A stretch of 14,249 nt of DNA. Origin: an uncultured Methylobacillus sp. (GTDB taxonomy: Bacteria; Pseudomonadota; Gammaproteobacteria; Burkholderiales; Methylophilaceae). The translations under genes were made by a program, and so were the position numbers. The notes beneath the pieces were generated by a model. The model was not told where the DNA came from and did not search any database. It saw only the letters and a program-made list of their open reading frames with translations. The stretch lies in assembly GCA_946478965.1 (NCBI GenBank), contig CAMLDQ010000052.1, positions 1 through 14,249 on the forward strand, written 5' to 3'. Of the stretch, positions 1-7,358 are shown one piece after another (the stretch's first letter is position 1; the number at the start of each line of letters is the position of its first letter).

Positions 1-648
1 GAGAAGAGTTCGGAACCGGGGAAGCGGATCGATTATGAAAAACTCAAGCTGCCGGAGTTGCTCAAGCGGGCGAATGGCAAGGATATCAAGGCGCAGTTCG
101 AGTTAGGTTCGCGCTTCAACTACGGGCATGGGGTGCCCAAGAACGTGCCAGAAGCTCTGCAGTGGCTGCGGCGTGCCGGGCAGGGCGGTTCCGGTGATGC
201 TCAGCGTGTGCTGGCGCTGAAGTTTTATAACGGCTATGACGTGGCGGTCGATTACGACGAGGCGCTGCGGTGGGCGCAGTTGCTTGCCCAGTCCGGCGAT
301 TTTTCAGGCCAGATGATGCTGGCCAGCATGTATGCAAACGGCGAGGGTGGCCCGCGCAATTTGATCCAGTCATATGCCTGGTATGACATTGCCGCATCCA
401 CGGCGCAGCAGTCCGAGGACGAGATATCAATGCAGAATGCCGAGCAGGCTGCGGATGCGCGCGAAAAGACCGCGGCGCTTTTGATGCAGGGAGAGCTTGC
501 AGAAGCGCAGAAGATGGCCAGTGATTGGTGGCTGAAACGGCAAGGCGTCAGCCTGGACGCGCCGCCTAAAGCGGCAAAGAAGCGTCCGGCCAAGAAAAGG
601 TCGGCGGCAAAGCCGGCCAGCCCTCAGCCGAAACCGGCGCAACCCTAG
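1..648 (+). CDS. Sel1-repeat (TPR-like) protein, C-terminal part
   Basis: The reading frame is open to the left edge, so the start lies outside the window; the TTG at 58 is only an internal codon. The visible 215 residues carry about three Sel1-like repeats, seen as helical pairs with the pattern LGSRFNYGHGVPKN...ALQWLRRA, then LALKFYNG...DYDEALRWAQLLAQSGD, then LASMYANGEG...SYAWYDIAA. Such solenoids mediate protein-protein contacts; the partner is unknown. The protein ends with a Lys/Ala/Pro-rich basic tail (about 30 residues, KKRPAKKR-type) that looks disordered. Its stop meets the stop of lpxH on the other strand: the two genes converge and overlap by 4 bases (CTAG at 645-648). Whether it is secreted cannot be judged without the N-terminus. 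Family assignment is good; function is not known. Confidence 0.85.
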   Translation, partial: EKSSEPGKRIDYEKLKLPELLKRANGKDIKAQFELGSRFNYGHGVPKNVPEALQWLRRAGQGGSGDAQRVLALKFYNGYDVAVDYDEALRWAQLLAQSGDFSGQMMLASMYANGEGGPRNLIQSYAWYDIAASTAQQSEDEISMQNAEQAADAREKTAALLMQGELAEAQKMASDWWLKRQGVSLDAPPKAAKKRPAKKRSAAKPASPQPKPAQP

Positions 649-1385
649 GTTGGACCCAGCGGGATGGTCACGCAACCCTCGGTACTGCAGCGCAGATAGT
701 CGCCGGTATCGTACCAGTCCGAGAGTACCCAACGTGTACTGGTATACCCTTGGTCATCGATGACATGTTTGCCGGGCCGGTGCGTGTGGCCGTGAATCAG
801 CCATTCCGGATGGTTGAATTCCCGCAGCAGTGCGATCACGGCATCGGGGTTCACGTCCATGATGGCCTCGGCTTTATGTGATTTTTCCGTTTCACTGCGC
901 ATGCGCAAAGCCTCGATCTGCGCCTTGCGGGCCGCCAGGGGTTGGGCCAGGAAGGCCTGCTGCCAAGCGGGGTCGCGGACTTGGTTGCGAAACTGCTGGT
1001 AGGCGACATCGTCGGTACACAGGGTGTCGCCGTGCGTCATCAAAACGCGATGCCCGTCGATTTCCGTGAGATGCGGGTCGTCGAGCAAGACCATGCCGGA
1101 TGCCTCAGCGAAGCGTTCCGCCAATAAGAAGTCACGATTGCCGTGCAAAAGGAATACCGGGGTGCCCGCGTCATTCAATGTACGGAACGCGGCGCAGACC
1201 TGGCGGTGGAACGGCTCGTCCAGATCGTCGTCGCCCGCCCAATATTCAAACAGGTCCCCCAGTACATAGAGTGCCTGCGCGCCCCGCGCCGGGCCGCTGA
1301 GGAACTCCAGCAGCAGCCGTGTTGTTTGCGGGCGCGAGGTACAGAGATGCAGGTCGGAGATGAAGAGTGCCGGGGTAGAACTCAA
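645..1385 (-). CDS. lpxH: UDP-2,3-diacylglucosamine diphosphatase LpxH
   Basis: This is the calcineurin-like metallophosphoesterase that hydrolyses UDP-2,3-diacylglucosamine to lipid X plus UMP, the fourth step of lipid A synthesis, at the inner face of the inner membrane. All metal-site motifs are visible: DLHL (D11, H13), GDLFEYW (D44), GNRD (N83), THGD (H118) and HGHTHRP (H198, H200, H202). The length of 246 residues is close to the E. coli enzyme (240). The start is a TTG at 1385; the product then reads MSSTPALFISDLHL, which fits the family, and no ATG or GTG exists upstream in frame before ppiB. No strong Shine-Dalgarno is seen, so translation may depend on ppiB, whose stop lies 31 bases upstream. 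It is the last gene of the minus-strand envelope cluster. Identification is very secure; the exact start is slightly less so. Confidence 0.96.
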   Translation of the reverse strand: MSSTPALFISDLHLCTSRPQTTRLLLEFLSGPARGAQALYVLGDLFEYWAGDDDLDEPFHRQVCAAFRTLNDAGTPVFLLHGNRDFLLAERFAEASGMVLLDDPHLTEIDGHRVLMTHGDTLCTDDVAYQQFRNQVRDPAWQQAFLAQPLAARKAQIEALRMRSETEKSHKAEAIMDVNPDAVIALLREFNHPEWLIHGHTHRPGKHVIDDQGYTSTRWVLSDWYDTGDYLRCSTEGCVTIPLGPT

Positions 1386-1416
1386 CTCAGCGCAATCCGG
1401 ACAGAGGAGAGACGCA

Positions 1417-1908
1417 TCAGCACTGTTCGGCGCGCTCGATCACGACATCCTCTACCGGGACGTCCTGATGGCCGGCTTTGCTACCCGTGCCGACCTGTTT
1501 GATCTTGTCGACCACGTCCATGCCTTCCACTACTTTGCCGAATACGCAGTAGCCCCAGCCATTCGCCGTGGGGGCGGAAAAATTGAGGAAGTCGTTGTCG
1601 GCGACGTTGATGAAGAACTGGCTGCTGGCCGAATGCGGGTCCGGTGTGCGGGCCATTGCAATGGTATAGGTCGCGTTCGGCAGGCCGTTGTTGGCTTCGT
1701 TCTTGATGGAAGGGTTGGTCGCCTTCTGCTTCATGCCCGGTTCGAAGCCGCCGCCCTGGATCATGAAGCCGTTAATGACGCGATGGAAGATGGTGTTGTT
1801 GTAGAAGCCGTTATCGACGTATTCGAGAAAATTGGCGACGGTGGCAGGCGCTTTTTCCGCGTCCAGTTCCAGAGTGATGTCGCCAAAGTTGGTGTGCAGT
1901 TTAACCAC
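1417..1908 (-). CDS. ppiB: cytoplasmic peptidyl-prolyl cis-trans isomerase B (cyclophilin)
   Basis: Cyclophilin-type rotamase that speeds cis/trans isomerisation of X-Pro bonds during folding. The 163-residue product ([10 protein letters not shown]...) has the usual length of bacterial PpiB and shows the active-site residues R43 (IFHRV), F48 and Q51 (GFMIQGGG) plus the SSQFFIN block. No signal peptide is present, so it should act in the cytoplasm. I chose the GTG at 1908 over an upstream ATG at 1977 because AAGGA sits 7 bases before the GTG, because the family begins with M-(V/I)-x-L, and because the longer form adds an unrelated basic leader. The start overlaps the end of ppiA by 8 bases (GTGGTTAA), which points to translational coupling. 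It is paralogous to the gene just upstream. Confidence 0.95.
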   Translation of the reverse strand: MVKLHTNFGDITLELDAEKAPATVANFLEYVDNGFYNNTIFHRVINGFMIQGGGFEPGMKQKATNPSIKNEANNGLPNATYTIAMARTPDPHSASSQFFINVADNDFLNFSAPTANGWGYCVFGKVVEGMDVVDKIKQVGTGSKAGHQDVPVEDVVIERAEQC

Positions 1909-2551
1909 GATTCTTTCCTTTTTTCCTGGGTTTCGATGATGTTGTAGAGGTACTCTTTTTATCAGCCTGTTCGGCAATGACCGGCGTGTCCAGTACGGCC
2001 ACTTTCTCGATAATGACGGGTTCCGTGGGGACGTCGGTCAGTCTTCCTATGGCTTGCGTCTGTGCGTGGCCGATTTTTTCGGCGATATCCATGCCGCGGA
2101 TCACCTTGCCGAATACGCAGTAACCCATCAGGGCCGGCTCCGGTTTGTAGTAGTTGAGCGATTTGTTATCCGCCAGATTGATGAAGAACTGCGAAGAAGC
2201 CGAATTGGGGTCGAGCGCGCGCGCCATCGCCAGGGTGCCGGGCTCGTTTTTCAGTCCGTTGTTGGCCTCGTTCGGAATGGGTTCCAGTGTCGCCTTGGGG
2301 TGGAGTTCCGGCGTCAGTCCGCCGCCCTGAATGACGAAGTGGTCGATAACACGGTGGAAAATCGTCCCTTCGTAGAAGCCGTTGCGGACGTAGGCGAGAA
2401 AATTTTCCACCGTCCTGGGGGCTTTCTCCGGATACAGTTCGACGACAAAACTGCCCATGTTGGTACGGAATTCGATTTGCGGCTGGCCGGCATAGGCGGA
2501 CGTGCCAAGAAGCAGGCTCAGGCAGAGTATGAAAGATGCAAGTTTGGACAC
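1901..2551 (-). CDS. ppiA: periplasmic peptidyl-prolyl cis-trans isomerase A (cyclophilin)
   Basis: Exported cyclophilin. Residues 1-21 form a Sec signal peptide (short basic start, leucine-rich core, AYA before G22), so the enzyme should work in the periplasm on prolyl bonds of exported proteins. The rotamase core shows [18 protein letters not shown] and SSQFFIN, matching the ppiB product next door with roughly half the positions shared. The GTG start at 2551 is preceded by a near-perfect GGAGGAGGAG. The protein has 216 residues, longer than E. coli PpiA (190): the extra length is a C-terminal tail rich in Ser/Thr and Lys/Arg (KKSTSTTSS...KKGKNRG) that does not belong to the cyclophilin fold. 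The last codons overlap the start of ppiB. It follows the L,D-transpeptidase gene by 33 bases in the same operon. Confidence 0.94.
   Translation of the reverse strand: MSKLASFILCLSLLLGTSAYAGQPQIEFRTNMGSFVVELYPEKAPRTVENFLAYVRNGFYEGTIFHRVIDHFVIQGGGLTPELHPKATLEPIPNEANNGLKNEPGTLAMARALDPNSASSQFFINLADNKSLNYYKPEPALMGYCVFGKVIRGMDIAEKIGHAQTQAIGRLTDVPTEPVIIEKVAVLDTPVIAEQADKKSTSTTSSKPRKKGKNRG
1916..1920 (-). promoter_or_regulatory. Shine-Dalgarno of ppiB (decides GTG start)
   Basis: AAGGA on the minus strand lies 7 bases upstream of the GTG at 1908 and inside the last codons of ppiA. It supports the short PpiB form and explains how the gene can be translated although it overlaps ppiA. Confidence 0.75.
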
Positions 2552-2557
2552 GTCAGT

Positions 2558-2567
2558 CTCCTCCTCC
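2558..2567 (-). promoter_or_regulatory. strong Shine-Dalgarno of ppiA
   Basis: GGAGGAGGAG on the minus strand, ending 6 bases before the GTG at 2551. It is the strongest ribosome binding site in this cluster and fixes the GTG as start; it suggests that ppiA is translated independently of the upstream gene. Confidence 0.8.
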
Positions 2568-2584
2568 GTGATTCGCGGAAGAGC

Positions 2585-3829
2585 CTAGGCAGCACCTTCG
2601 TAGAGGATCTTCCAGCGATTGTTTTCCAGTATCCAGTACTGACGTTTCCGCATGCGGTCGTCAAGATTGTTGCTTTTATAATCCTGGTCGAAATTGACTA
2701 CAACCATGGTCTGGCCATCATTAGGATAACGGAACATGCTGATATTGGATAGCGTGATGCTCGGATCGGTCTTCGCCGCCAGGATGTGCCGTTTTTCTTG
2801 TGCCCAGCGGTCGTAATCGTGTCCCGGAGCAAAAAAATCGCGGGAATAGAACGCCAGATAATTGTTGGCGTCCTGCGATTCCCATGCATGGCGCCAGGCA
2901 TCAATGTCGTGCAGCAACTGCTCCTTTTCCGCTGCGAGCTGCTCGGGGGCTACCGGGGCAAGGTCGCGTGCGATGATCACCGGTGTTTTACCCGTTTGCA
3001 GGATAGGCGCCAACGCCTGAAGGTCGGGGTTGGTGAGTACGACACATCCGTCGCTGGCGCGCGGCGGCCGGCTGTAGGTGTCGCTGGGTGTGCCATGCAG
3101 CCAGATTCCGTGGCCGTTCTTGCCATTATGGCGATCCCACTCGTTGGGGTAGCTGAGCGGAAATGCTGCGGAACCGTACAGATCCGGCAGTTTTCGCTGC
3201 AGGCGGCTCCCGGCGAAATAGAGTCCCAATGGCGTACGCTTGTCGCCTTCCTCTTCCTTTCCACTGCCGTTCTTGCCAACGGTAATGTAGTAATCGGCGA
3301 CATACTTGGGGGCGCCGTTCTCGTTGCGGTAAAGATAGAGCCGCGATTTGGCGGTATCGACGACGATGGCATGTTGCTGGCTACCATCAAGCTGCCACAG
3401 GTAGTCTGTCGCATCCGGTGCTGTCTGCGCATCAAGATAGTGCTCCAAGCGGACACGCGCTTCATCGCGGAAATCGGTAATGGTATCGGTCGGTGCATCG
3501 ATTCCCGCGCCGAAACTGCCGAGTTGGCGAGCGCGAGCCATCAGCAGGTCGCCGCGTACCAGGTGGGCGAGTTTGAAATTGGGTGCATTGCTGATCAGTT
3601 TGTCTATCGTCGCCAGGGCCGTGTCGGTTCTGCCCTGTGTGATATCGATCAGGCTCTGGATCAGCAGGCCTTCGGTATTAGGCGGGATTGAAAAGGCGAA
3701 AGAGTGCTTCGGCGGGCGTTCGGCGACGATATTAAGTGCGGTGGCATTCCACGACGGCGCGAGCGCGAGCGACAGGCCGATGGCTGCCAGCAGGCTGCGC
3801 CGTGTTCGTGGTGTGGTCGATATACTCAA
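2585..3829 (-). CDS. Csd6-like L,D-transpeptidase / L,D-carboxypeptidase with NTF2-like C-terminal domain
   Basis: Exported peptidoglycan-processing enzyme of 414 residues. From N to C: a signal region (1-31) with a twin-arginine-like TRRSLL and an ATA cleavage site; a helical region (about 50-135); a YkuD catalytic domain (about 152-287) with H240, the HGT motif at 245-247 and SDGC at 259-262, giving Cys262 as nucleophile and His245 as partner; and an NTF2-like domain (about 306-412). This order resembles Helicobacter pylori Csd6 and Campylobacter Pgp2, which trim tetrapeptide stems to tripeptides; whether this protein trims or cross-links cannot be read from sequence. The start is TTG at 3829, overlapping the upstream stop by 4 bases (TTGA), with AGGAG 11 bases away (rather long). 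The upstream TPR protein carries a related NTF2-like domain. Enzyme class is secure; activity is inferred. Confidence 0.88.
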   Translation of the reverse strand: MSISTTPRTRRSLLAAIGLSLALAPSWNATALNIVAERPPKHSFAFSIPPNTEGLLIQSLIDITQGRTDTALATIDKLISNAPNFKLAHLVRGDLLMARARQLGSFGAGIDAPTDTITDFRDEARVRLEHYLDAQTAPDATDYLWQLDGSQQHAIVVDTAKSRLYLYRNENGAPKYVADYYITVGKNGSGKEEEGDKRTPLGLYFAGSRLQRKLPDLYGSAAFPLSYPNEWDRHNGKNGHGIWLHGTPSDTYSRPPRASDGCVVLTNPDLQALAPILQTGKTPVIIARDLAPVAPEQLAAEKEQLLHDIDAWRHAWESQDANNYLAFYSRDFFAPGHDYDRWAQEKRHILAAKTDPSITLSNISMFRYPNDGQTMVVVNFDQDYKSNNLDDRMRKRQYWILENNRWKILYEGAA

Positions 3830-4857
3830 CGTGCGGTCAGCTCCTGTTCAATCAGCCACTTGTCGCCTGTTTTTTCCATGTGCAGCGTTTTGCCTGTACG
3901 TATTGTTCCCCTGCCGGAACGGTAGCTCTGATTAAAGTGAACGCTGGCATGCGTATCGTCTTTCATTTTAACCTGAATCTCCGACACCCCGACCTTGATG
4001 GACTTGGGGCTGGAAACGCGGGTGCGACGCACCTTTTCCCAAGCGCTACGACTTTCCCCGGACGGCGTCTTGAAATCGGCGGCGTAGGAGGCCAGATAGG
4101 CTGCCACGTCCTGATCGGACCACGCCTTGGCCCAGTGCTGGACGGCGGCAATGATGTCCTGCTGTTGGTTGGGAATGGGAGCGTCCAGGCGTTTTTCCTG
4201 CGATTTCGGTGACACAGGCTTGGCAGGTGTTGCTGCCGGTGCAGGCGGAGGAACGACTACAGCGGGTGCCGCAGCAATCGTAGCCGGTTGGGGTGCCGGG
4301 TTAGGCTTGTCCTTTGCTGGCAAGGGGCTCTCAAGCGGCATGGCTTGTGCGGAAAAAAGCGTGTTGACCATGGTCAGCTTGATCGCGAGTTTGGTCTGTT
4401 TCGCATCCTTCTTGTCCAGCTGCAACGCTTTGTCATAAGCATCCGAAGCCATCTTGGCGTAAATGTCGCTCAGATTGGCGTGCGCGGTCGCATAGCTGGG
4501 ATGCGTTTTGATGGCGGATTCGAGAGCCATGCGAGCCTTGTCGTACTGCCCCTGCTCGGCGTATAGCACGGCTAGATTGTTGTAGGGTTCCGGATATTCC
4601 GGATGACGCTCGATAATGGCTGAAAACATCTTGATGGCTTCGCCGCTCTTGCCCTGTTCCTTGAGCATCACGCCCTTGAGGAATTGTACTTTTACATCCT
4701 CGGGGTGTGCGGCAAGATAGCGGTCGATGAGCGGCTGGGCCTGGTTGGGCTGTCCTTGATCGAGATATTGTGCGGCTGTTTGGAGTCCATCGGCCCCCGC
4801 GGGGAAGGAGATCAGGCAGGCCGTCAGGGTGGCGGCAATAAGCGTATGGTAATGCAT
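3826..4857 (-). CDS. secreted TPR protein with C-terminal NTF2-like domain
   Basis: First gene of the envelope cluster, 343 residues. An N-terminal signal (1-22, cleavage after AGA likely) is followed by TPR-type helix pairs (about 24-165; for example NNLAVLYAEQGQYDKARMALESAIKTHP), a long Pro/Ala-rich linker (about 177-218) and an NTF2-like domain (about 232-343). That last domain is related to the one in the next gene: both share HAW/KAW, a QD pair, YLAxY and DF, and a later FDQDYKS versus FNQSYRS. I infer a periplasmic scaffold working with the L,D-transpeptidase, not an enzyme. I chose the ATG at 4857; a longer frame reaching 5067 would overlap cysS and lacks a signal peptide. LTAC at 11-14 could be a lipobox, but the hydrophobic core runs past it and no basic residue precedes it, so a lipoprotein is the less likely reading. 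No clear Shine-Dalgarno is seen. Confidence 0.85.
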   Translation of the reverse strand: MHYHTLIAATLTACLISFPAGADGLQTAAQYLDQGQPNQAQPLIDRYLAAHPEDVKVQFLKGVMLKEQGKSGEAIKMFSAIIERHPEYPEPYNNLAVLYAEQGQYDKARMALESAIKTHPSYATAHANLSDIYAKMASDAYDKALQLDKKDAKQTKLAIKLTMVNTLFSAQAMPLESPLPAKDKPNPAPQPATIAAAPAVVVPPPAPAATPAKPVSPKSQEKRLDAPIPNQQQDIIAAVQHWAKAWSDQDVAAYLASYAADFKTPSGESRSAWEKVRRTRVSSPKSIKVGVSEIQVKMKDDTHASVHFNQSYRSGRGTIRTGKTLHMEKTGDKWLIEQELTAR

Positions 4858-4894
4858 TATGGTATATACTTTGCCCCAGTGATTCGGCCGGCTG

Positions 4895-4924
4895 ATTCTA
4901 ACAATAACTGCTTCCAACCTCCAA
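4895..4924 (-). promoter_or_regulatory. possible sigma-70 promoter for the envelope operon
   Basis: On the minus strand TAGAAT (4900-4895, five of six matches to the -10 consensus) follows TTGGAG (4924-4919, three of six) at an 18-base spacing. It would give a leader of about 30 bases before the ATG at 4857. Position in the divergent spacer is right; the -35 match is weak. Confidence 0.35.
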
Positions 4925-4953
4925 TTGTTTCGAGTCTTTCCGGCACATAAATT
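4925..4953 (+). promoter_or_regulatory. possible sigma-70 promoter for cysS-pyrD
   Basis: TTGTTT (4925-4930) and TAAATT (4948-4953) are separated by 17 bases and lie just before cysS in the 121-base divergent spacer. Matches are only three and four of six, so this is a candidate. It would give a leader of about 20 bases. It abuts the -35 proposed for the opposite strand, so polymerases could compete. Confidence 0.3.
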
Positions 4954-4978
4954 TGAAGAATTCCACTCCCGACTCCCC

Positions 4979-6346
4979 ATGCTGAAGATATACAACTCCA
5001 TCGCTCGTGAAAAACAGGATTTTCGTCCCATCGTTGCCGGCAAGGTACGCATGTATGTTTGCGGCATGACGGTGTACGACTTCTGTCATCTGGGACATGC
5101 GCGCGTGATGGTGGTGTTCGACATGGTAGCGCGCTGGCTGCGCGCTTCTGGTTATGACCTCACCTATGTGCGCAACATTACCGATATCGATGACAAGATC
5201 ATCAAGCGCGCGGCGGAAAATGGGGAAGCCATAGGTGCGCTCACCGAGCGCTTTATCCGCGCGATGGATGAGGATGCGGCAGCGCTGGGTGTCGTCAGGC
5301 CCGACCTGGAGCCGCGTGCGACGCAGCATATCCCGGATATGCTGGCAATGATTGCTGCCCTGGTCGGCAAGGGGCTGGCTTACCGTGCCGAAAATGGCGA
5401 CGTGTTTTACTCCGTGCGCGGGTTTGCGGGGTACGGCAAGCTGTCCGGAAAGTCGCTGGAAGACCTCAGGGCTGGCGAGCGCGTCGAAGTGGATACTTAC
5501 AAACGCGACCCGATGGATTTCGTATTATGGAAATCAGCCAAGCCCGGCGAACCTTTCTGGGAATCGCCATGGGGGCCGGGCCGCCCCGGCTGGCATATCG
5601 AATGCTCGGCAATGAGCGACCATCATCTCGGTCACCATTTCGACATCCACGGTGGCGGCCAGGATTTGCAGTTCCCGCACCATGAAAACGAAATTGCCCA
5701 GTCGGAAGGTGCACACGGCTGTACCTATGTGAATTACTGGATGCATAACGGCTTCGTGCGGGTGGATGAAGAGAAAATGTCCAAGTCCCTGGGCAACTTC
5801 TTCACGATTCGTGAGGTGCTGCAGAAATATGATCCGGAGGTGCTGCGGTTCTTCATCTTGCGTGCGCATTACCGCAGCCCGCTGAATTATTCCGATGCCC
5901 ACCTGGACGATGCGAAGCAATCGCTTACTCGCCTCTACACCGCGTTGCGCGGGATTGAAGCCGAAGCCTCGGAGATGGATTGGAACGATGTGCAGGCGGC
6001 GCGCTTCAAGACGGCAATGGATGATGACTTCAATACGCCGGAGGCCATTGCCGTGCTGTTTGAATTGGTGAACGAGGTTAATCGCAGCCGCGATGCCGCA
6101 GTCGCCGGGCGCCTGAAGAGCCTTGCCGGCGTACTCGGGCTGCTGCAGCGGTCGCCGGAGGAGTTCCTGCAAGGGGCCGCAACTGCTGCGATGACCCAGG
6201 TAGATATCGAGCAACTGATCGCGGCCCGTATGGAAGCGAAGAAGGCCAGGAATTTCGCCGAGGCGGATCGCATTCGCGCCGAGTTGCAGGACAGCGGCAT
6301 CGTCCTTGAGGACACGCCACAGGGCACAATCTGGCGGAGCGCCTAG
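4979..6346 (+). CDS. cysS: cysteinyl-tRNA synthetase
   Basis: Class I aminoacyl-tRNA synthetase that charges tRNA-Cys with cysteine using ATP. The 455 residues show the HIGH-type motif HLGH (37-40), KMSKS (266-270) and the zinc ligands C28, C209, H234 and E238 in the same positions as in the E. coli enzyme (461 residues). The C-terminal part (about 310-455) is the helical and anticodon-binding region, ending with the usual [18 protein letters not shown] block and TxWR. The ATG at 4979 gives the canonical start MLKIYNS; an upstream TTG at 4925 would add an atypical extension. No good Shine-Dalgarno precedes it. pyrD starts directly after its stop codon. Confidence 0.98.
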   Translation: MLKIYNSIAREKQDFRPIVAGKVRMYVCGMTVYDFCHLGHARVMVVFDMVARWLRASGYDLTYVRNITDIDDKIIKRAAENGEAIGALTERFIRAMDEDAAALGVVRPDLEPRATQHIPDMLAMIAALVGKGLAYRAENGDVFYSVRGFAGYGKLSGKSLEDLRAGERVEVDTYKRDPMDFVLWKSAKPGEPFWESPWGPGRPGWHIECSAMSDHHLGHHFDIHGGGQDLQFPHHENEIAQSEGAHGCTYVNYWMHNGFVRVDEEKMSKSLGNFFTIREVLQKYDPEVLRFFILRAHYRSPLNYSDAHLDDAKQSLTRLYTALRGIEAEASEMDWNDVQAARFKTAMDDDFNTPEAIAVLFELVNEVNRSRDAAVAGRLKSLAGVLGLLQRSPEEFLQGAATAAMTQVDIEQLIAARMEAKKARNFAEADRIRAELQDSGIVLEDTPQGTIWRSA

Positions 6347-7357
6347 ATGTACGGGCTGTTGCGACCCTTATTGTTCCGTCTGGATGCCGAGCGCGCGCAT
6401 CATCTGACCTTGGCTTCCTTGCAAGCTGTATACGCAGCGGGCTTGTCGAATTTGTTTCCATCTCCAGGCACTTGCCGTCCGCGGCAGGTGATGGGTTTGA
6501 CGTTTCCCAACCCGGTTGGCCTTGCCGCCGGGCTGGACAAGAACGGCGCCTACATCGATGCGCTGGCTGCGCTGGGCTTCGGCTTCATTGAGGTCGGCAC
6601 CGTGACGCCGCGGCCGCAGCCAGGCAATCCGCTGCCCCGGTTGTTCCGCATCCCTGAAGCGCAGGGGATCATCAACCGTTTCGGTTTCAATAACGAAGGC
6701 ATCGATGCCTTGGTTGAAAATGTCAGGAAGTCGTCATACCGCGGCATTCTCGGCATCAATATCGGCAAGAATTTCGATACGCCGAACGAGCGCGCGGTCG
6801 ACGACTACCTGATTTGCCTGCGCAAGGCGTATCCGCATGCAAGCTATATCACCGTCAATATCTCTTCGCCCAACACCAAGAACCTGCGCCAGTTGCAGGA
6901 AAAGGAAGCGCTGGAAGCGCTGCTCTCCGCCCTGAAAGCAGAGCAGGGGAAACTGGCACAGGATGCGGGGCGCTATGTCCCGGTGGTGCTCAAAATTGCC
7001 CCGGACCTGACGGCCGAACAGATCGGTGAGATTGCCGGACTGCTGCGGCAGTACCGCTTTGATGGTGTCATCGCGACCAACACTACATTGTCGAGAGATG
7101 GCGTCGCAGGGCTGCCGCATGCGACGGAGACCGGTGGGCTGTCGGGCGCGCCCGTCAGGGAGAAATCCACGGCCGTGATCAGGCAATTGCACCAAGCCTT
7201 GCAGGGCGAGATTCCCATCGTTGGGGTCGGCGGCATACTTTCCGGGCAGGATGCCGTGGAAAAAATCGAGGCTGGCGCCAGTCTGGTGCAGCTGTACAGC
7301 GGCTTGATTTACCGTGGGCCGGGCTTGATCCGGGAAGTTGGCGCAGCACTCGGCTAG
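6347..7357 (+). CDS. pyrD: dihydroorotate dehydrogenase (quinone), class 2
   Basis: FMN enzyme of pyrimidine synthesis that oxidises dihydroorotate to orotate and passes electrons to membrane quinones. At 336 residues it equals the E. coli class 2 protein. The N-terminal helical segment (about 1-40), which binds membrane and quinone in this class, is present. NISSPNT (171-177) holds the class 2 catalytic serine (S174), and FMN/phosphate motifs are seen at [13 protein letters not shown] (55-67), GVGGI (293-297) and [13 protein letters not shown]. The ATG follows the cysS stop without any gap; GGAG (6336-6339) inside the end of cysS sits 7 bases before it, so the two genes are surely co-transcribed. 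It converges with the next gene on the other strand with a single base between stops. Confidence 0.98.
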   Translation: MYGLLRPLLFRLDAERAHHLTLASLQAVYAAGLSNLFPSPGTCRPRQVMGLTFPNPVGLAAGLDKNGAYIDALAALGFGFIEVGTVTPRPQPGNPLPRLFRIPEAQGIINRFGFNNEGIDALVENVRKSSYRGILGINIGKNFDTPNERAVDDYLICLRKAYPHASYITVNISSPNTKNLRQLQEKEALEALLSALKAEQGKLAQDAGRYVPVVLKIAPDLTAEQIGEIAGLLRQYRFDGVIATNTTLSRDGVAGLPHATETGGLSGAPVREKSTAVIRQLHQALQGEIPIVGVGGILSGQDAVEKIEAGASLVQLYSGLIYRGPGLIREVGAALG

Positions 7358-7358
7358 G

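Noticed and set aside
1909..1977. Longer ppiB form starting at 1977
   Set aside because: The added basic leader is not part of cyclophilins and lies inside ppiA; the GTG at 1908 has a good ribosome site.
2054..3691. Two long plus-strand frames (2054-2752 and 2786-3691) opposite ppiA and the L,D-transpeptidase
   Set aside because: Both are mirror frames of well-supported genes and show no family features or ribosome sites.
4925..4978. Longer cysS form starting with TTG at 4925
   Set aside because: The family begins at MLKIYNS; the extra residues are atypical and overlap the likely promoter.
4858..5067. Longer N-terminus for the TPR/NTF2 gene reaching 5067
   Set aside because: It would run antisense into cysS and place an unrelated segment before a clear signal peptide; the ATG at 4857 is preferred.
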